Assembly: GCA_036346205.1 (NCBI GenBank)
Contig: JARFJB010001819.1
Location: 2,878,001-2,942,000, forward strand
Length of the DNA stretch: 64,000 nucleotides
Direction: 5' to 3'
Origin: Vesta saturnalis
Lineage: Eukaryota; Arthropoda; Insecta; Coleoptera; Lampyridae
In this document: in pieces, positions 1 through 11,997 of the stretch
Layout: every line of letters begins with the position of its first letter
How positions within the stretch are numbered: the first letter of the stretch is position 1
Position numbers and translations under genes: made by a program
The notes under the pieces: model-generated
Seen by the model: only the letters and a program-made list of their open reading frames with translations
What the model was told of the DNA's origin: nothing
Database searches by the model: none

Positions 1-301
1 TGTTATAATAATTAACTAAAAAAAAAAACAATGAAATTAGTTTTTTCTAATTTGTGTTTCATAGTCTCGCTTGTTATACGGTATATCAAGGAAGATTTGT
101 TGTTTAGTAGAAAAAATGATTTTGGAAAATGAATTGCAATAACGACAATAACATATTTTATTTTGACTTTTTATTTGACATATTTGAATTTTGCAAACAT
201 TCCAAAATAAATCATGATCAGTAAATCCAATGTAATAAAAAGATATTTCATTTCTAGTCACCCGGTATATTTAAAATAAAAGATCACATAATAGTATATT
301 A

Positions 302-380
302 AAGTATAAGTGGATAAAAAGGTCTTTAAAACACGCGCGATTGAGTAAGTGTTTTAAAGACCAATTATCCACGAATACTT
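302..380. repeat. Hairpin of about 79 bp
   Basis: The two arms are inverted copies: GTGGATA..GGTCTTTAAAACAC on the left and GTGTTTTAAAGACC..TATCCAC on the right, with further matching outward (AGTAT / ATACT). The loop is about 14 nt and GC-rich (gcgcgattgag). It is either a small MITE or a stem-loop within a larger decayed element. A mariner-like terminal motif (TCACCCGGTATA) lies about 40 bp to the left, which may mark that element's edge. Confidence 0.7.
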
Positions 381-2705
381 GACGCTATTTTTTTTTTATT
401 GGTGCACCTTAAAATCATAAATACTAGTATTATTACTACAAAAAATGGAAATAAGAACTAATAATGTAAAATATGTAAATAAAATTAATGCATCTAACAA
501 TACTAACTGTACTTTCAATTTCATTTATAAAATTAAAAGTGTTAAATAAAGGTTTTGAATTTGTTAGTAATATTTTATTTGACGTTACAAGGTACTCCTG
601 TTAAATCGATAATCAAAAAATTGCCATTTAGACTTCACGTTTCTTGAGTAGTTGATGTTGTCATGGTAACTTTAAAAAACGCGCGTTTTTGAAAGTTCGA
701 GTTAAACACGCTAAGGTGTGCTTGGTAAAATGGGACACCAATAAAAAAATAATAATATTTACATGTGTTTGTTCTACATATGTATTTAATTATTATCATA
801 GTATTACTTAGAATCACTTAAATACCTATACAGGTGAATCTTATCTAATCCGCCAAAATTAAAGGAGCACTAGAACTCAACATTATAAGCAAAAAGTTCA
901 TATGTACATGGGTCCGGAAATGCTTTGTTTCGAGATACAGGGTGTCAAGTTGAAAAAGAAATCGCGATTTCTTCAATATTTTTGACTGTTTCGAAATAAT
1001 TTCATGAAATTTCGTATACGGGGTTTTTGGGACAGTTGTTTGAACAGTTGTTGTTTGCAAAGAACTGGAAAGTATTTTAACAGAGCTTAGGTAAAGGTAT
1101 GCTTCCAATTGTTTCGTCTATCAAGGGAGATAACCGTTATCGCTTATCTAATACCAAATGTAATTCACACAATTTCTATGTCTTCAATTCTATAATATTA
1201 TAACCTTAATTTTATTTTGACTTTTATTGCTTCCTACAAACTTCTCAAAAAATCTTTCTGAAACTTTTACTTAATTGCCTAAACTTTTTTTATGTGTAAA
1301 ATTTATTCCTGACATTTCCTTCCTGCGTTTTGAGCTCCTCGATTTCTGTACAATCCACTTGTTAACTTTTAACTTGACTTCACTTAATTGTTCCATATAG
1401 ATGGATAGCTTCTGCATTCTTATTGATCCTATCCATGTTTCCGTAATAAGTAATGTTTTCCTTTCATTCTTTATTCTCTATACCTTTGGCTGGAAACTTT
1501 TTTCCTTATATTCTTTTTTGTTTTTTTAGGCTGTAATCGGCCTACAAATTCTCTTTGTTTTTTATTGACTATTCTATTTCTTTGGTTTCCTTTCCGGTGT
1601 TTTATTGACCTACTTTTATTTCAGTCATCATTGCTTGCGTTGCTTTTTTTGCTCATCTTTTCTTTGAATTTTTATGTTCTCTAGTTATTTTCTTTAATCG
1701 TTAGCTTAATTAATTATCTCATATAGAACGCTGTTTTGCGCTTTCTATTGGTGCACTAACGCTCGGTTAATATGTTTCTGTATCCGATTATGATCCCATT
1801 CCTGCATTGACAGTTCCTTCATGGTTTCCCTCGGTTAGACATTTCTCTTCTTGACTTTTACAATTGTGATCTATGTTTCCACTCTTAATTTTCAAGATGT
1901 TAACCGCACCATACGTTGGTCACCAGTTACAATGAAATACGATATTCTGTTCTAGATGTGGCTATAATAGAATTTCCAATGTTCAAACCCAATGGCAATC
2001 AATTATGATTAATGTCACGCCATCGCTAATCAATTGTAATAAATTATTCCACGTTGGTGTTTCATTTTGATATTAGATAATTCTGGTTGTTTGTTGTTCG
2101 TCAATTGAAATCAAATAATGCGTTGGTTTCTGTAATTGTTTGTTATTAATGGTTATAATAGTTTTTGTTTCGAACGCGTCAAAGGTCCTTTTTAAATTTT
2201 CTTAAAATAATGGGTGCAAATGGTAAAACAAAAATAACATCAAAAAACAATTTTTGTCTTATTTGTATCCTTAATATAGTATTTATCCTAAGAATAGTCT
2301 AATTTGCGAGATCTATAAAAGGAGATGGCGATTATCAACCCTTCAACGGCGTTGCACGAAACAGGTTTTCTATTATTTTAATTAATCAAGTATTTATTCT
2401 GAAAGGGTAATGATTGGCTATATCATTTTTTCACGAACGCCACTGGCGTGTCGTGGATTTCCGTAAATTTTGGTCGCTGTAACTGGTCGCTTCTTTCATA
2501 TGAGTGGAACATCAGACATAATTTTCCTGTATAAAATTAAAGTTGAGTGGTTAACCTTGTTAACAGGATGTTGAAATTATGATTTCAAGTCGGATGTTAC
2601 TTGATTTTAGTAGTGCGAGGCGATAGTCGAGAGGTTTCGTATCAATGAAAATTAATCATCTAAAAATTTTGTGATTAAATGTGAAATTTTGTGTATATCA
2701 TAATG

Positions 2706-3653
2706 CGTAGCCACCGTTGTAATATAGACTCTACCCCGTTAGAGGCTTCGACAGCTCACCCTGTAGAGAGGCTAAATCTCGATTGCTAGTTAGACGGATC
2801 GTGCGTTATATAATCCCTTGTTCCTGTTTTCATGCGTATAATTATGGTATACAAAAATATTTATTGATGTGATGTGCAAGTTCACTTGTATATTTTGCTT
2901 TTAAATTTGAATTTTTATTTCAATTTTATTTTTCGTTCCAGTGAAAGCGCAAATTTCTAGAACTAGTAAGTACATTTGTGGAGCGTTCTGTTATTAAACT
3001 TGTTATTCGCTGTGAAAACTGTTTGATATACATTACCATTAGTTGAGATTTTATACTAAATTTTGATAATTTTTCCGAAACTGAAGCATGAAAAATTAGC
3101 GAATATTAAAAAATTTAACAAGAGGAGCATTAAAACAGCCTTCGCCGTGGTTCTCTGAAGTGGCAGTTCAGGCGTTTTTAATATTCAGTTTGCTCATTTC
3201 TGATAAATACAAAATTAAGTTTAAAAAAAGAGGAAATCAAAGAATTACTTTACGTAAATTGATTAAAAACTTGTTGATGGACTAGACAATTTATCTCACA
3301 AAACCACTAAAGCAATTTTAACTTAAACGAATCACATCCTATATTTTTAAATAATTATTCAAAGGTAATTAATGACAAAATTAAGGATTTTTTCTAGGCA
3401 CTCAGAATTTTACACAGTTATGAATTGTATACAGTATTGAACATTTTTACATGGAGATAGGGCTACCGGCCACACCTGCATAAGCGCCAACGCATTGTTG
3501 GTGTGGAAAGCCCTTTCTTAATACACTTTTCTTCATACGTCAATTTTATACCCGTATAGTATGTTAAACCATATTGTATTACATCGTGTGTGTAACCTAA
3601 TAAAGTTCTGGGACCACTGTTGTGATGTCACAAATCGTTGTTGCGGTGGCTAC
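2706..3653. repeat. Possible MITE bounded by short inverted repeats
   Basis: GTAGCCACCGTTG near 2706 is mirrored by GTTGCGGTGGCTAC near 3640. The interior is AT-rich and non-coding. No clear target duplication is visible, so the pairing could be chance or the ends of a decayed element. Confidence 0.3.
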
Positions 3654-6085
3654 CCTTAATATTTACATACCACATTATTGTTTCGATATCTATGAAAACG
3701 TACAAATAATTGCAATTACATACCAAGGTAGAGAATACAATTTTCATATCTGAGTATAATTTCGCGAGGAAAATAAGAAAGTGACGCAGAGAAAGCCTTT
3801 TCTACCGTGGTTTATATAATTTTTTTGTTTACTATTTTTTGATATTTCTATCAATTTTTGACATTGCAGTTTGGTTATATAGTAATATAACGGCATAACC
3901 ACAATGTAATTATGTAATAGGAGATCATACAATTTTATTATATTCCTAGATAGAGAAAATTCAGTTTTCTCTTCAAAAACAAACGTATTAATTGTATTAA
4001 ATTACGCCTGAAATACAATTTTAAACAATAAACTACGTTATATTCAGGAAAATATAACATCAAACAAAATTTTAAAAGTCGTGCAAACTAGGTTTAGACG
4101 CCATAAAATTTTGGGATAATTATGTCATTTACGTTCCGACATAGTGTAACATGTAACGTGCACAAATCGATATTTGGTTCATTCGTACAGACTTCATCAT
4201 TTTCTATAGTCGCTGTATTATTGCTTAGTATTGCTTTGGATCGGAAAATAAAGAGTTACATTTACTAGTTTACTTGATACCTGTTTCAATAGTACAGATT
4301 TCATAAGTTTCTGTAGTTGCTGTATTACGAATTATATTCAAAAGTTTAAACTAACGTAGTAGTGCCACCTAGGGGATTTTTACGATTTTCTTGATGATTT
4401 CAAACCGCCTCCTTAAAGGTATGCTTCCGTCGAATTACCCCTAGAGGGTGGTACATGTAATAACTAAATAACAAGCTTTGATCACAGAAATATTTATTTT
4501 CTACAAATAAAATTTTAACAAAAATTTGGTAACCATGTAACAATTTTTCGAAAAAAGGTTATTGAGGTGAGGTTGTTCAGCAGCCATTCTGGTGAAAAGT
4601 CAAGCATTTTTAGAAAATTCTCTTTTTCTGGCATCATCATTTCAACAAGAGAGTTTTCGAATATAAAGTATTTCTGTACCTTGTAATGTACGATTTGGCT
4701 ATGAGTTAGTAATCGCTATTGGATGGCGGATATATACGTATCTTGCTTTCAATAAAGGGGTAAGCTATCTCCATTTCTCCAATTCCTTTGTAATTTTTAA
4801 ATTTCTTTCAGTGCCGAAAATTAACCATATTTTGTTAATACAACGCTGAGCTCCTACCTTATTTTCAGCTTTTCTTTCTTTTCGATTTTTAGCTCTTCGC
4901 TTTGTTCTCCGATTTGCTCTTTGATTTTGGCATATCGTTTTACTTCGGTTTCTTGTGTGCGTGCTTTCTTGCTGATGTTCACGTTTTGTTTGTGCGGAAT
5001 TAACCTTATGCTGTGCGGAAGATAGATATGTTTACTCTCCCTAACTGTTTTATGTTATTGGTGGTTACGATGATGGAATTGGGCTGTGCCTTTCGCTAAG
5101 GGTGACTACTCGAAACACCTTCTCACCTTCAATAACGAGGTCCAACCTGATTCACACCAGGTTTGAAAATATAACTATCCGTCAAACCAGGTCAGAATTC
5201 TCCACTATCGCATGTGTTAATAAATTTTTACTCTGAGTTTACTTTATAAACTGTCATATTTCGGAGGCTGTCTTCAGCAGTGATCGACACAGTTTCTACA
5301 AAATAAAAAGTGTGTTTAAATTAATAATACTTCCGAACATTATAATGACCTATTTACCTTTATTGATGAAACTGTCTTCTACAGTTTCTTTTTTGGAATA
5401 ATTAACATCCTTCATAAATACTTTACTATTGAGTCACTGATATAATTTGATAAAACCGTTAGCTATTATTTTGTGTGATTATAATAATCTAATTTACTTT
5501 AGTTATAACTGAAATTGCATGCAAAACACCCAGTTAGGGCGTTACTATTATTATCTAAATCGCTACCGTTTGCGCAGTGACGCATCTTATTTTGTTGAAA
5601 GTAAAACTTCGCCACTTGCCTTCGTCAGTATAACTACTGGTACATTTGTTTACTTGCGAAAGGTTAGAGTTTCATCGGGGAAACGATAATTTAATTATAC
5701 TAAAATTAATTTACTATTAGGAATCTTTTTGTGATAAATTGCATGCTTTGTAGGTATACGCAACTCGTCTAGTGAATATTCAAATTATTGGTATAATAAA
5801 CATAATAATAAATAATATAACCTGTCTAGTCCATTGAGGAAATAAATTACGATTACTGAGGGAACTATTGTTTATTTACTAGTTCTGTTTCTTCACCCTG
5901 GTTCAAGCTTTACAGGACCTCTTTCTCAAGAAATAATAATTTACTTTCTTGTTTCTTCCATTATTATCCCTCTTACTACAATTTTCTTTCTGCTCTCTGA
6001 CTAACCTAATCATTTATCGATTATTTTCGACTGAGCAGCCGTGCTAATTTCTCCAAGATAATATATATTATCTTATTAAAACATC

Positions 6086-6089
<4 letters not shown>

Positions 6090-6145
<56 letters not shown>
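6090..6145. repeat. (TA)n microsatellite
   Basis: About 27 uninterrupted TA dinucleotides followed by a short CATA/CAAACATA run. Similar tracts occur at 19479-19513 and 25699-25740. Confidence 0.98.
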
Positions 6146-6148
<3 letters not shown>

Positions 6149-6332
6149 CATACAAACATAACAATGCCGAGCCTGATAAAATGCAACTTCTACTTTTATA
6201 ATTCTGGCAAAAATTGTTACTTATGCGACGTTTGGAGATAATAATATATTATACAGGGTGATTGGACGAAACGATTCATTAGAAGTATTAGGAGTTCCAG
6301 CCATGGCTGATTTCTGAAAGTTTGTATCTGGA

Positions 6333-6842
6333 CTAAGTGATTCATATTCTATTTAAGGAAAATATTTTCATGATGACTACACTTCCGGTTATACCGGAAG
6401 TAGCCATCAACTTTGTTATTTTAAATGGAATCGTACCCTTTTTATGGCATATTTGAATTGTACTCGCCATTTAAGTAGAAATTTTATCAATGTTCCCTGT
6501 ACTTAAATTTAATAGTTTTTGAGATTTAAATTTTTTTTCGAAAATTATTGGTTGAACACTATGACATTTGACAATGCCTACTGGCGCCATTTTTAGTACG
6601 AAGCAAGTAATATTGACGTTATGCATAGTGGTATCCTTAAGCTTTACGCTGATACTTCCGGTACTGGCGAATTATCTACAGGGTGTTCAAAATGTGACTT
6701 CCATCTTTTGAAAATGAAAACCATAAAAACTTAACTTTTTCAAATACAATGCCCAATATTTTCTTCCTTTAACGGATGCAGAATAAAATTCTGCATTGAT
6801 TTGTATTAGCATTCCCTATACCTATCTTCGATAGTTTTTCTC
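6333..6842 (+). repeat. Left long inverted repeat of the DD41D element
   Basis: Pairs with 8256-8755 in opposite orientation. Shared landmarks from outside in: CTAAGTGATTCATATTC, the palindromic CTTCCGG..ATACCGGAAG, the internal ACAGGGTGTTC motif, and CCCTATACCTATCTTC at the inner edge. The arms differ by scattered substitutions and small indels. Confidence 0.9.
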
Positions 6843-6977
6843 ATATTGAGGTATTTGTTCATTTCTTCTGAAATTCAAAACGATTTACTTGATTTTTCCA
6901 TGGATAGTCATGGAAACCACAGCTAAGTTAGTAACTGTCAATACCTTTTGTTGTGTTTCTGTGTTCGGTTTATCAAA

Positions 6978-8045
6978 ATGGAAAATGGGAAGTATTCAAA
7001 CAGGGATATTTTGAACTTATTTTATATTCATGGAGAATGTGATAAGATTATTAGCAGAACTTGCCGTTTGTTTAATGACCGATATCCTCATTTAACACCA
7101 ATGAACAAGCACAAATTTAAGCGAATAGAGTCAAACTTTTTACGGTGTGGAACAGAGAAAGCTGCCACAACACAATCAAAGCCTATTACTGGCGAAGAAG
7201 CTAATGAAGTTAATGTCCTAGCATATTTTAATAACTATCCCCACGGCTCGATACGATCTGCTGCAGAAGATTTGGGCCTGTCTTACTATTCCATACAATA
7301 CATCTTAAAGAAGCATAAAATGCATGATTATTCGTTTACCTTGGTTCAAGCACTTCATCCAGGCGATAATTTCAAGCGAGTGGAATTTTGTGAGCAAATG
7401 TTAATCAGAATTCAGGAAGACCCACTGTATTTACGAAAAATAATTTGGACGGACGAAGCAAAATTTACCAGAGAACGAATTGTTAATCGACGTAATTGGC
7501 GCTATTGGGCGTCGGAAAACCCACATTTCAAGCGAGAATCAAATTTTCAAAACAAATTTAGTAACGTGTTTTGTCTTGTAATGAATGGTCGTGTCTCTTT
7601 TCAAATTTATGATGAAAATTTGACAAGTATAAAATATTTGGAGATTCTGAGAACAGATGTCTCTGAATTTTTAGAAAATCTGCCTCTTAATATTTTACAA
7701 TACTGCTGGTATCAAATGGACGGAGCTCCTGCACATTCAACGCGTGACGTTGATCAAGAGCTCTTCACTATGTTTGGTGATCAGTGGATCGGTCGAAACG
7801 GACCATGGCGATGGCCTCCCCTATCTCCCGATCTAACTCCACTCGACTTCTACGTGTGGGGCGAAGCCAAGAATCAAGTATACGCTACTCCAGTCCACAC
7901 AAGAGAAGACCTAGGCTTAAGAGTAACGACGGCATTTCGCCAGTTAAATCGTCATCAAAAAAGCTTGCACGAAAGAAGTTCAGTCAAGACTTTTAGGTTG
8001 TCTTCAACAAAATGGAGGCCACATAGAACATTTATAAAATTTTGA
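6978..8045 (+). CDS. Mariner-superfamily transposase, DD41D type, C-terminus frameshifted
   Basis: Transposase that would cut and paste its own element at TA sites. I place the start at ATG 6978 because the upstream in-frame codons lack another ATG and related copies start MER/MEN..YSN. The N-terminal half (residues about 1-110) looks like the helix-turn-helix module seen in many insect mariner relatives (DUF4817-like). The DDE domain has all three acids: IWTDEAKF (about residue 160), QMDGAPAH (about 250) and TPLDFYVWG (about 292). Forty-one residues separate the second and third Asp, which defines the DD41D group. The family's usual last residues, reading LQQNGGHIEHL then a stop, are present but in the +1 frame near 8000-8035, so the last 30-40 residues of this ORF are out of frame. 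The protein is otherwise open for about 355 codons and lies between the long inverted repeats. It is almost certainly a real transposase; whether it is active is doubtful. Confidence 0.88.
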   Translation: MENGKYSNRDILNLFYIHGECDKIISRTCRLFNDRYPHLTPMNKHKFKRIESNFLRCGTEKAATTQSKPITGEEANEVNVLAYFNNYPHGSIRSAAEDLGLSYYSIQYILKKHKMHDYSFTLVQALHPGDNFKRVEFCEQMLIRIQEDPLYLRKIIWTDEAKFTRERIVNRRNWRYWASENPHFKRESNFQNKFSNVFCLVMNGRVSFQIYDENLTSIKYLEILRTDVSEFLENLPLNILQYCWYQMDGAPAHSTRDVDQELFTMFGDQWIGRNGPWRWPPLSPDLTPLDFYVWGEAKNQVYATPVHTREDLGLRVTTAFRQLNRHQKSLHERSSVKTFRLSSTKWRPHRTFIKF

Positions 8046-8255
8046 ATTGTTTTTCTTACTTTCAATAATATTAATAGTTATTATTTGCATATTACTTTTA
8101 TTCTCATCTTATTTGTTGACGAAATTTAACAGTTCTGTTTGCTTTGATAAACTGCATTAAAGTAATTGGTTTCTGCATCTGTAGTAGGCTTCGGCCGTGG
8201 AGAAATCGAATTAATTTTTCTAAATTTCGGGCGAGATTTTAGAAATACCTGAATA

Positions 8256-8755
8256 ACTGAAAAACTGTTGAAGATAGGTATAGGGAATCCTAATACAAAT
8301 CAATGCAGAATTTTATTCTGCATCCGTTAAAGGAAGAAAATGGCATTGTATTTGAAAAAGTTAAGTTTTTATGGTTTTTATTTTCAAAAGATGGAAGTCA
8401 CATTTTGAACACCCTGTAGATAATTCGGCAGTACCGGAAGCATCAGCGTAAAGCTTAAGGATACCCTATGCATAACGTCAATATTACTTGCTTCTACTAA
8501 AATGGCGCCAGTAGGCATTGTCAAATGTCATAGTGTTCAACCAATAATTTTCGAAAAAATTTAAATCTCAAAACTATTAAATTTAAGTATAGGGAACATT
8601 GATAAAATTTCTACTTAAATGGCGAGTACAATTCGAATATGCCATAAAAAGGGTACGATTCCATTTAAAATAACAAAGTTGATGGCTACTTCCGGTATAC
8701 CGGAAGTGTAGACATCATGAAAATATTTTCCTTAAATAGAATATGAATCACTTAG
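8256..8755 (-). repeat. Right long inverted repeat of the DD41D element
   Basis: Reverse-complement partner of 6333-6842. It ends abruptly at CTTAG (8755); the following sequence (TTTTATAACCCG) does not match the left arm's outer 80 bp, so the terminal piece is missing here. Confidence 0.9.
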
Positions 8756-8756
8756 T

Positions 8757-10424
8757 TTTATAACCCGTGGTTATAAAAGCTGGCCTAAGTAATAAACTAT
8801 TATGTCAAAAAACTTGGCGTTTTATTGTTTTTGGATCTAAATTTAAAGTAGGTATAAGATTGAAACCAACAGAGATATCGACTTGAAATTTTCAGGGTAT
8901 AGGCGAAATTTTATACTCTTTCTGACTAAAATATAAAAAACATACCATTGTATTTAATATTTTGAAGAAAATCGCTAAAATTTCAGCAATGTTTGGGAAG
9001 CGTCCTCTAGCGGTTTGTTCGTTAATCAAACTTAACTTTTTAATACATCAACGAATTGCGCAAGAAAAGACCTTTTCAACGAAATATTACTTTTTAAGAT
9101 TGTATGACTGGTTCCGAAGATAATTACGTGTTTGTCTGACAACTTTCGCAGCTCCCCCTACGGAAAACCTGTGAAGTTAAAGAAAAACTTCTTATGCAAA
9201 AAATGGGTAAAATTGTCCCAAAAATACAACTACAATATTTCCAATATACCTTTTCCTTAACTTTCTTATACTTATTAGACATTTTTTAATTTACTACAGC
9301 AGTTACGCCACCTAGACGGTCTATTTACAAACTTTAAAATTATTTCCAGCATTTTCTCTTGGCCACATTTACTGAAGAATTGTTTTTTTTAAGTCGTAAC
9401 ATAAGTGGTTTCTGGGATATAGCCGGCGTCCTTCCTTAATAACTCACCCGGTACATAAATTTCCCGATTAACTTCGACCAAAATTCCCTTTTGAACCCCA
9501 GAATATGGACCACTTATGACTGCGGCTGCATTATACCTTCTCCTCGACATTTGATATATCGCCACTTAAAACTAAATCAAGAGCATATATAAAAACTACT
9601 GAATATTTTACAACACAAGTTATTTGAAAAATAAAAATAGTACATTTCGAAAATACCTTTGTTCCTAATGCTATCGATTGTATCTTCCTGAAGGCCTTGA
9701 GCCGAGCCATATTCAATTTTCCTGAATCCCAGGAACGATTAGTTGATTTTCATTTCGGTTCGTCTTCTAGATTCGTTTTGTACTATCGTAACGTAACGGA
9801 AAATTTGACTCGGCTAATCCATTTTCACAATGTCTTGTGTCGTATTCATTATGATAGAGAAAACAGGCGCTGAATTTTAGTCGCATACAATCTTGCTTAA
9901 GACAGTCTGACTTCTCGGAATTTTAACCCCCGCTTTGTTAGTTAACTCGTAAAAGAACTTCGAGAAATGGTATTTAGTTTATTAGTCGATTTTAAGATTT
10001 CAGGAAATGGTCCCCGTGGACTATTTCCTGAAATGATCCATTTCATGAAATCTTAAAATAATTAGGCTGTAAAGTATAAAAACAATTATTTCTACTTCGG
10101 TTTCCTTGTTTTTATTGAAATCTAAATTTTGAGTATCTGCCTGAGTCCGAATTACCTTTTTGTTTAGGCTTTCTCTTACACTAAACATAAAAATGTATAA
10201 ATTTATGGTACACCTCAATTTCCTACATCTCAGTAATGCTTTAACCCTTTGAGTACTTTAAGTATTAAAGGACAATTATTTTTTTGTTATACTTGTTATG
10301 ATTTTACTAAACTTTTAACAATTTGTATGTCAAGCTTTATCTGTGAATACTAATTTCAAATTCTAATTTCCACAATTACACACGTATATTATAATTTGAT
10401 TAAAGTTTGTTAAATTTGCTTTTG
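8757..10424. other. Intergenic AT-rich stretch
   Basis: No recognisable gene. Small open frames have no family resemblance. A mariner-terminus-like TCACCCGGTA occurs at about 9444, with no partner found. Confidence 0.55.
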
Positions 10425-11167
10425 CGAAAAGGATTATCGAGGGGGCAACTTTTTAACCAAACATTGGTACACCCCCTTTTACCACCGTCCCCCAGTAGTT
10501 ATCCCCTTCAAAATCTTATGTGGTAAAAGGTATCATTTATTTTGGCGTGATAACTTTCGGTCCACTTGTTTGCGATAAAAGTAAGGGAAACTTAATTTTT
10601 GCTATATGGAAGTTATCCCTTAAGTACCAAATTCTTAATGTATTATTAGCTTTATTAAGAAGAAAACTGTCATAGAAACAATAATAATTGCTCCAACAAT
10701 AGATTCCATAGCAGTTATTTTCTTGACGTAGGTACCAAGACATTAATTTAGACATTGTGTCTATGACAGTTTTCTTAATAAACATATTAATACATTAAGA
10801 ATTTGGGACTTTCGTGACAACTTCATAGAGCAAGGGTATGTTCTAAGTTTTCAATTTAATAAATTAACATTTGACATTTCATTGTGTCTATGACAGTTTT
10901 CTTAATAAACATATTAATACGTTAAGAATTTGGGACTTTTGTGATAACTTCATAGAGCAAAAGTTTTTCTTACTTTTCTCACAAACGAATGAACCAATTA
11001 AAAAAAAGAAACGCCAAAATAAATAAATCAAAAGGGCCTTTCAAATGAGCTATCACTCGATACTTCTTAGCATTTATGATTTTGAAGGAGGCAACTCCTG
11101 GGGGCTTGGGGTAAGAGGGGGGAGCAATTTTTGGTTAAAAGTGTCCCCCTCGATAATCCTTTTTACG
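10425..11167. mobile_element. Non-autonomous palindromic MITE with nested hairpins
   Basis: The ends are inverted copies: AAAAGGATTATCGAGGGGG at 10427 and its reverse complement ending near 11164. Each terminal arm is about 120-160 bp, with G/C runs (CCCCC / GGGGG) unusual for this window. The interior holds a second inverted repeat (AAGAAAACTGTCATAGA near 10660 against TCTATGACAGTTTTCTT near 10760) and a direct duplication: ATTAAGAATTTGGGACTT occurs near 10793 and 10921 with its flanks. No coding potential and no clear target duplication. Confidence 0.75.
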
Positions 11168-11771
11168 TATTTCAGCGATTTTTTGAAATAAAAAACATGG
11201 TCTCTTAAAATATGGTTAACTTATTTAATAACGTTTTATTGGCAGATGGTTTTTTTTTTCGGTTTTTTCGATACGCACGTTATTTTAAAATACTAGTGTA
11301 AAATGCTATTTAAAGCTATAGTGATCTTAATTAATCGTAGCATAACAAATTATATAAACAGTGTAAACAATTACAGACTGCAATTGTCCTGAATGTTGTT
11401 GCATACAGCTATGACAGAATTTCTGGGAATGTTTCTTTCAAACGTTCCAAGAATATGTGTTTTTCCCAAGCAATTGCATTTACTCTTATACGTAGAATGT
11501 TTATGTTATTCTTGCTTTTATTTATTTTATCTTATTTACCATTACAATTTATATCACAAAAAAATATGAACTATTAAATATTAACTACTAAAATTCAACA
11601 ACATTTGCAGCAATTAAAATTTAACAGTTGTTCGTCATTTTAATTTAATATCTACCTGATCGTTTCAACCGTTTCGTCATTTTCATTTGAATGAAAAAAG
11701 GAAGTTATCGATCGTAATTTTCTTTGCATCGTTGAGATGCTAAATTTAGTGGTAGGTAAATAATGAGATAT
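11168..11771. other. Intergenic AT-rich stretch
   Basis: I see no gene or repeat with recognisable ends between the MITE and the piggyBac remnant. Confidence 0.5.
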
Positions 11772-11997
11772 TTAATCCTCCTATTGTGTTAACATTTTGG
11801 TTTCACTTATTGTGTTCGGGTCCTTTCGGGAGCCTATAGTTGTCGTTTGATCGGCGTTAAATTGATATAGCAGTAAATAATAATAAGAAATAAGATGTAG
11901 TATTTATTATTTATTACATTTTATTACGTTATTTTATTTTTATTACATATTATTATAAACGTTATGTAAAGAACATCTGAAAAACGTAGTAATTAGG

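Larger units (their letters stand above)
1..6087. other. AT-rich gene-free stretch
   Basis: I see no convincing gene here. Open frames are short and low-complexity. About 1200-1760 is strongly T-rich on the given strand. The minus strand of about 4858-4980 reads as a short Glu/Lys-rich, coiled-coil-like stretch of about 35 codons ending in a stop; it may be a fragment of a decayed mobile-element ORF, but it is too short to name. The phrase AAAGGTATGCTTCC occurs at about 1092 and again near 4416. Small inverted repeats are listed separately. Confidence 0.6.
6254..8755 (+). mobile_element. DD41D mariner-like element with very long inverted repeats
   Basis: The left end starts TA-CAGGGTGATTGG, a typical mariner-like terminus. 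Two arms of about 500 bp (6333-6842 and 8256-8755) are inverted copies flanking the transposase. The outermost left 80 bp (6254-6332) has no partner on the right, so the right terminus appears truncated or replaced at 8756. Inside each arm a second terminus-like motif, TACAGGGTGTTCAAAATG, sits at 6677 and is mirrored at 8418, also flanked by TA. An alternative reading is therefore a 1.74-kb element (6679-8416) sitting in the centre of a pre-existing palindrome. The related copy at 12 kb ends in a TACCGGGTGATTC terminus, which favours the longer element. Confidence 0.8.

Noticed and set aside
2706..3653. A complete MITE
   Set aside because: The inverted repeats are short and no target duplication is visible; kept only as a low-confidence repeat.
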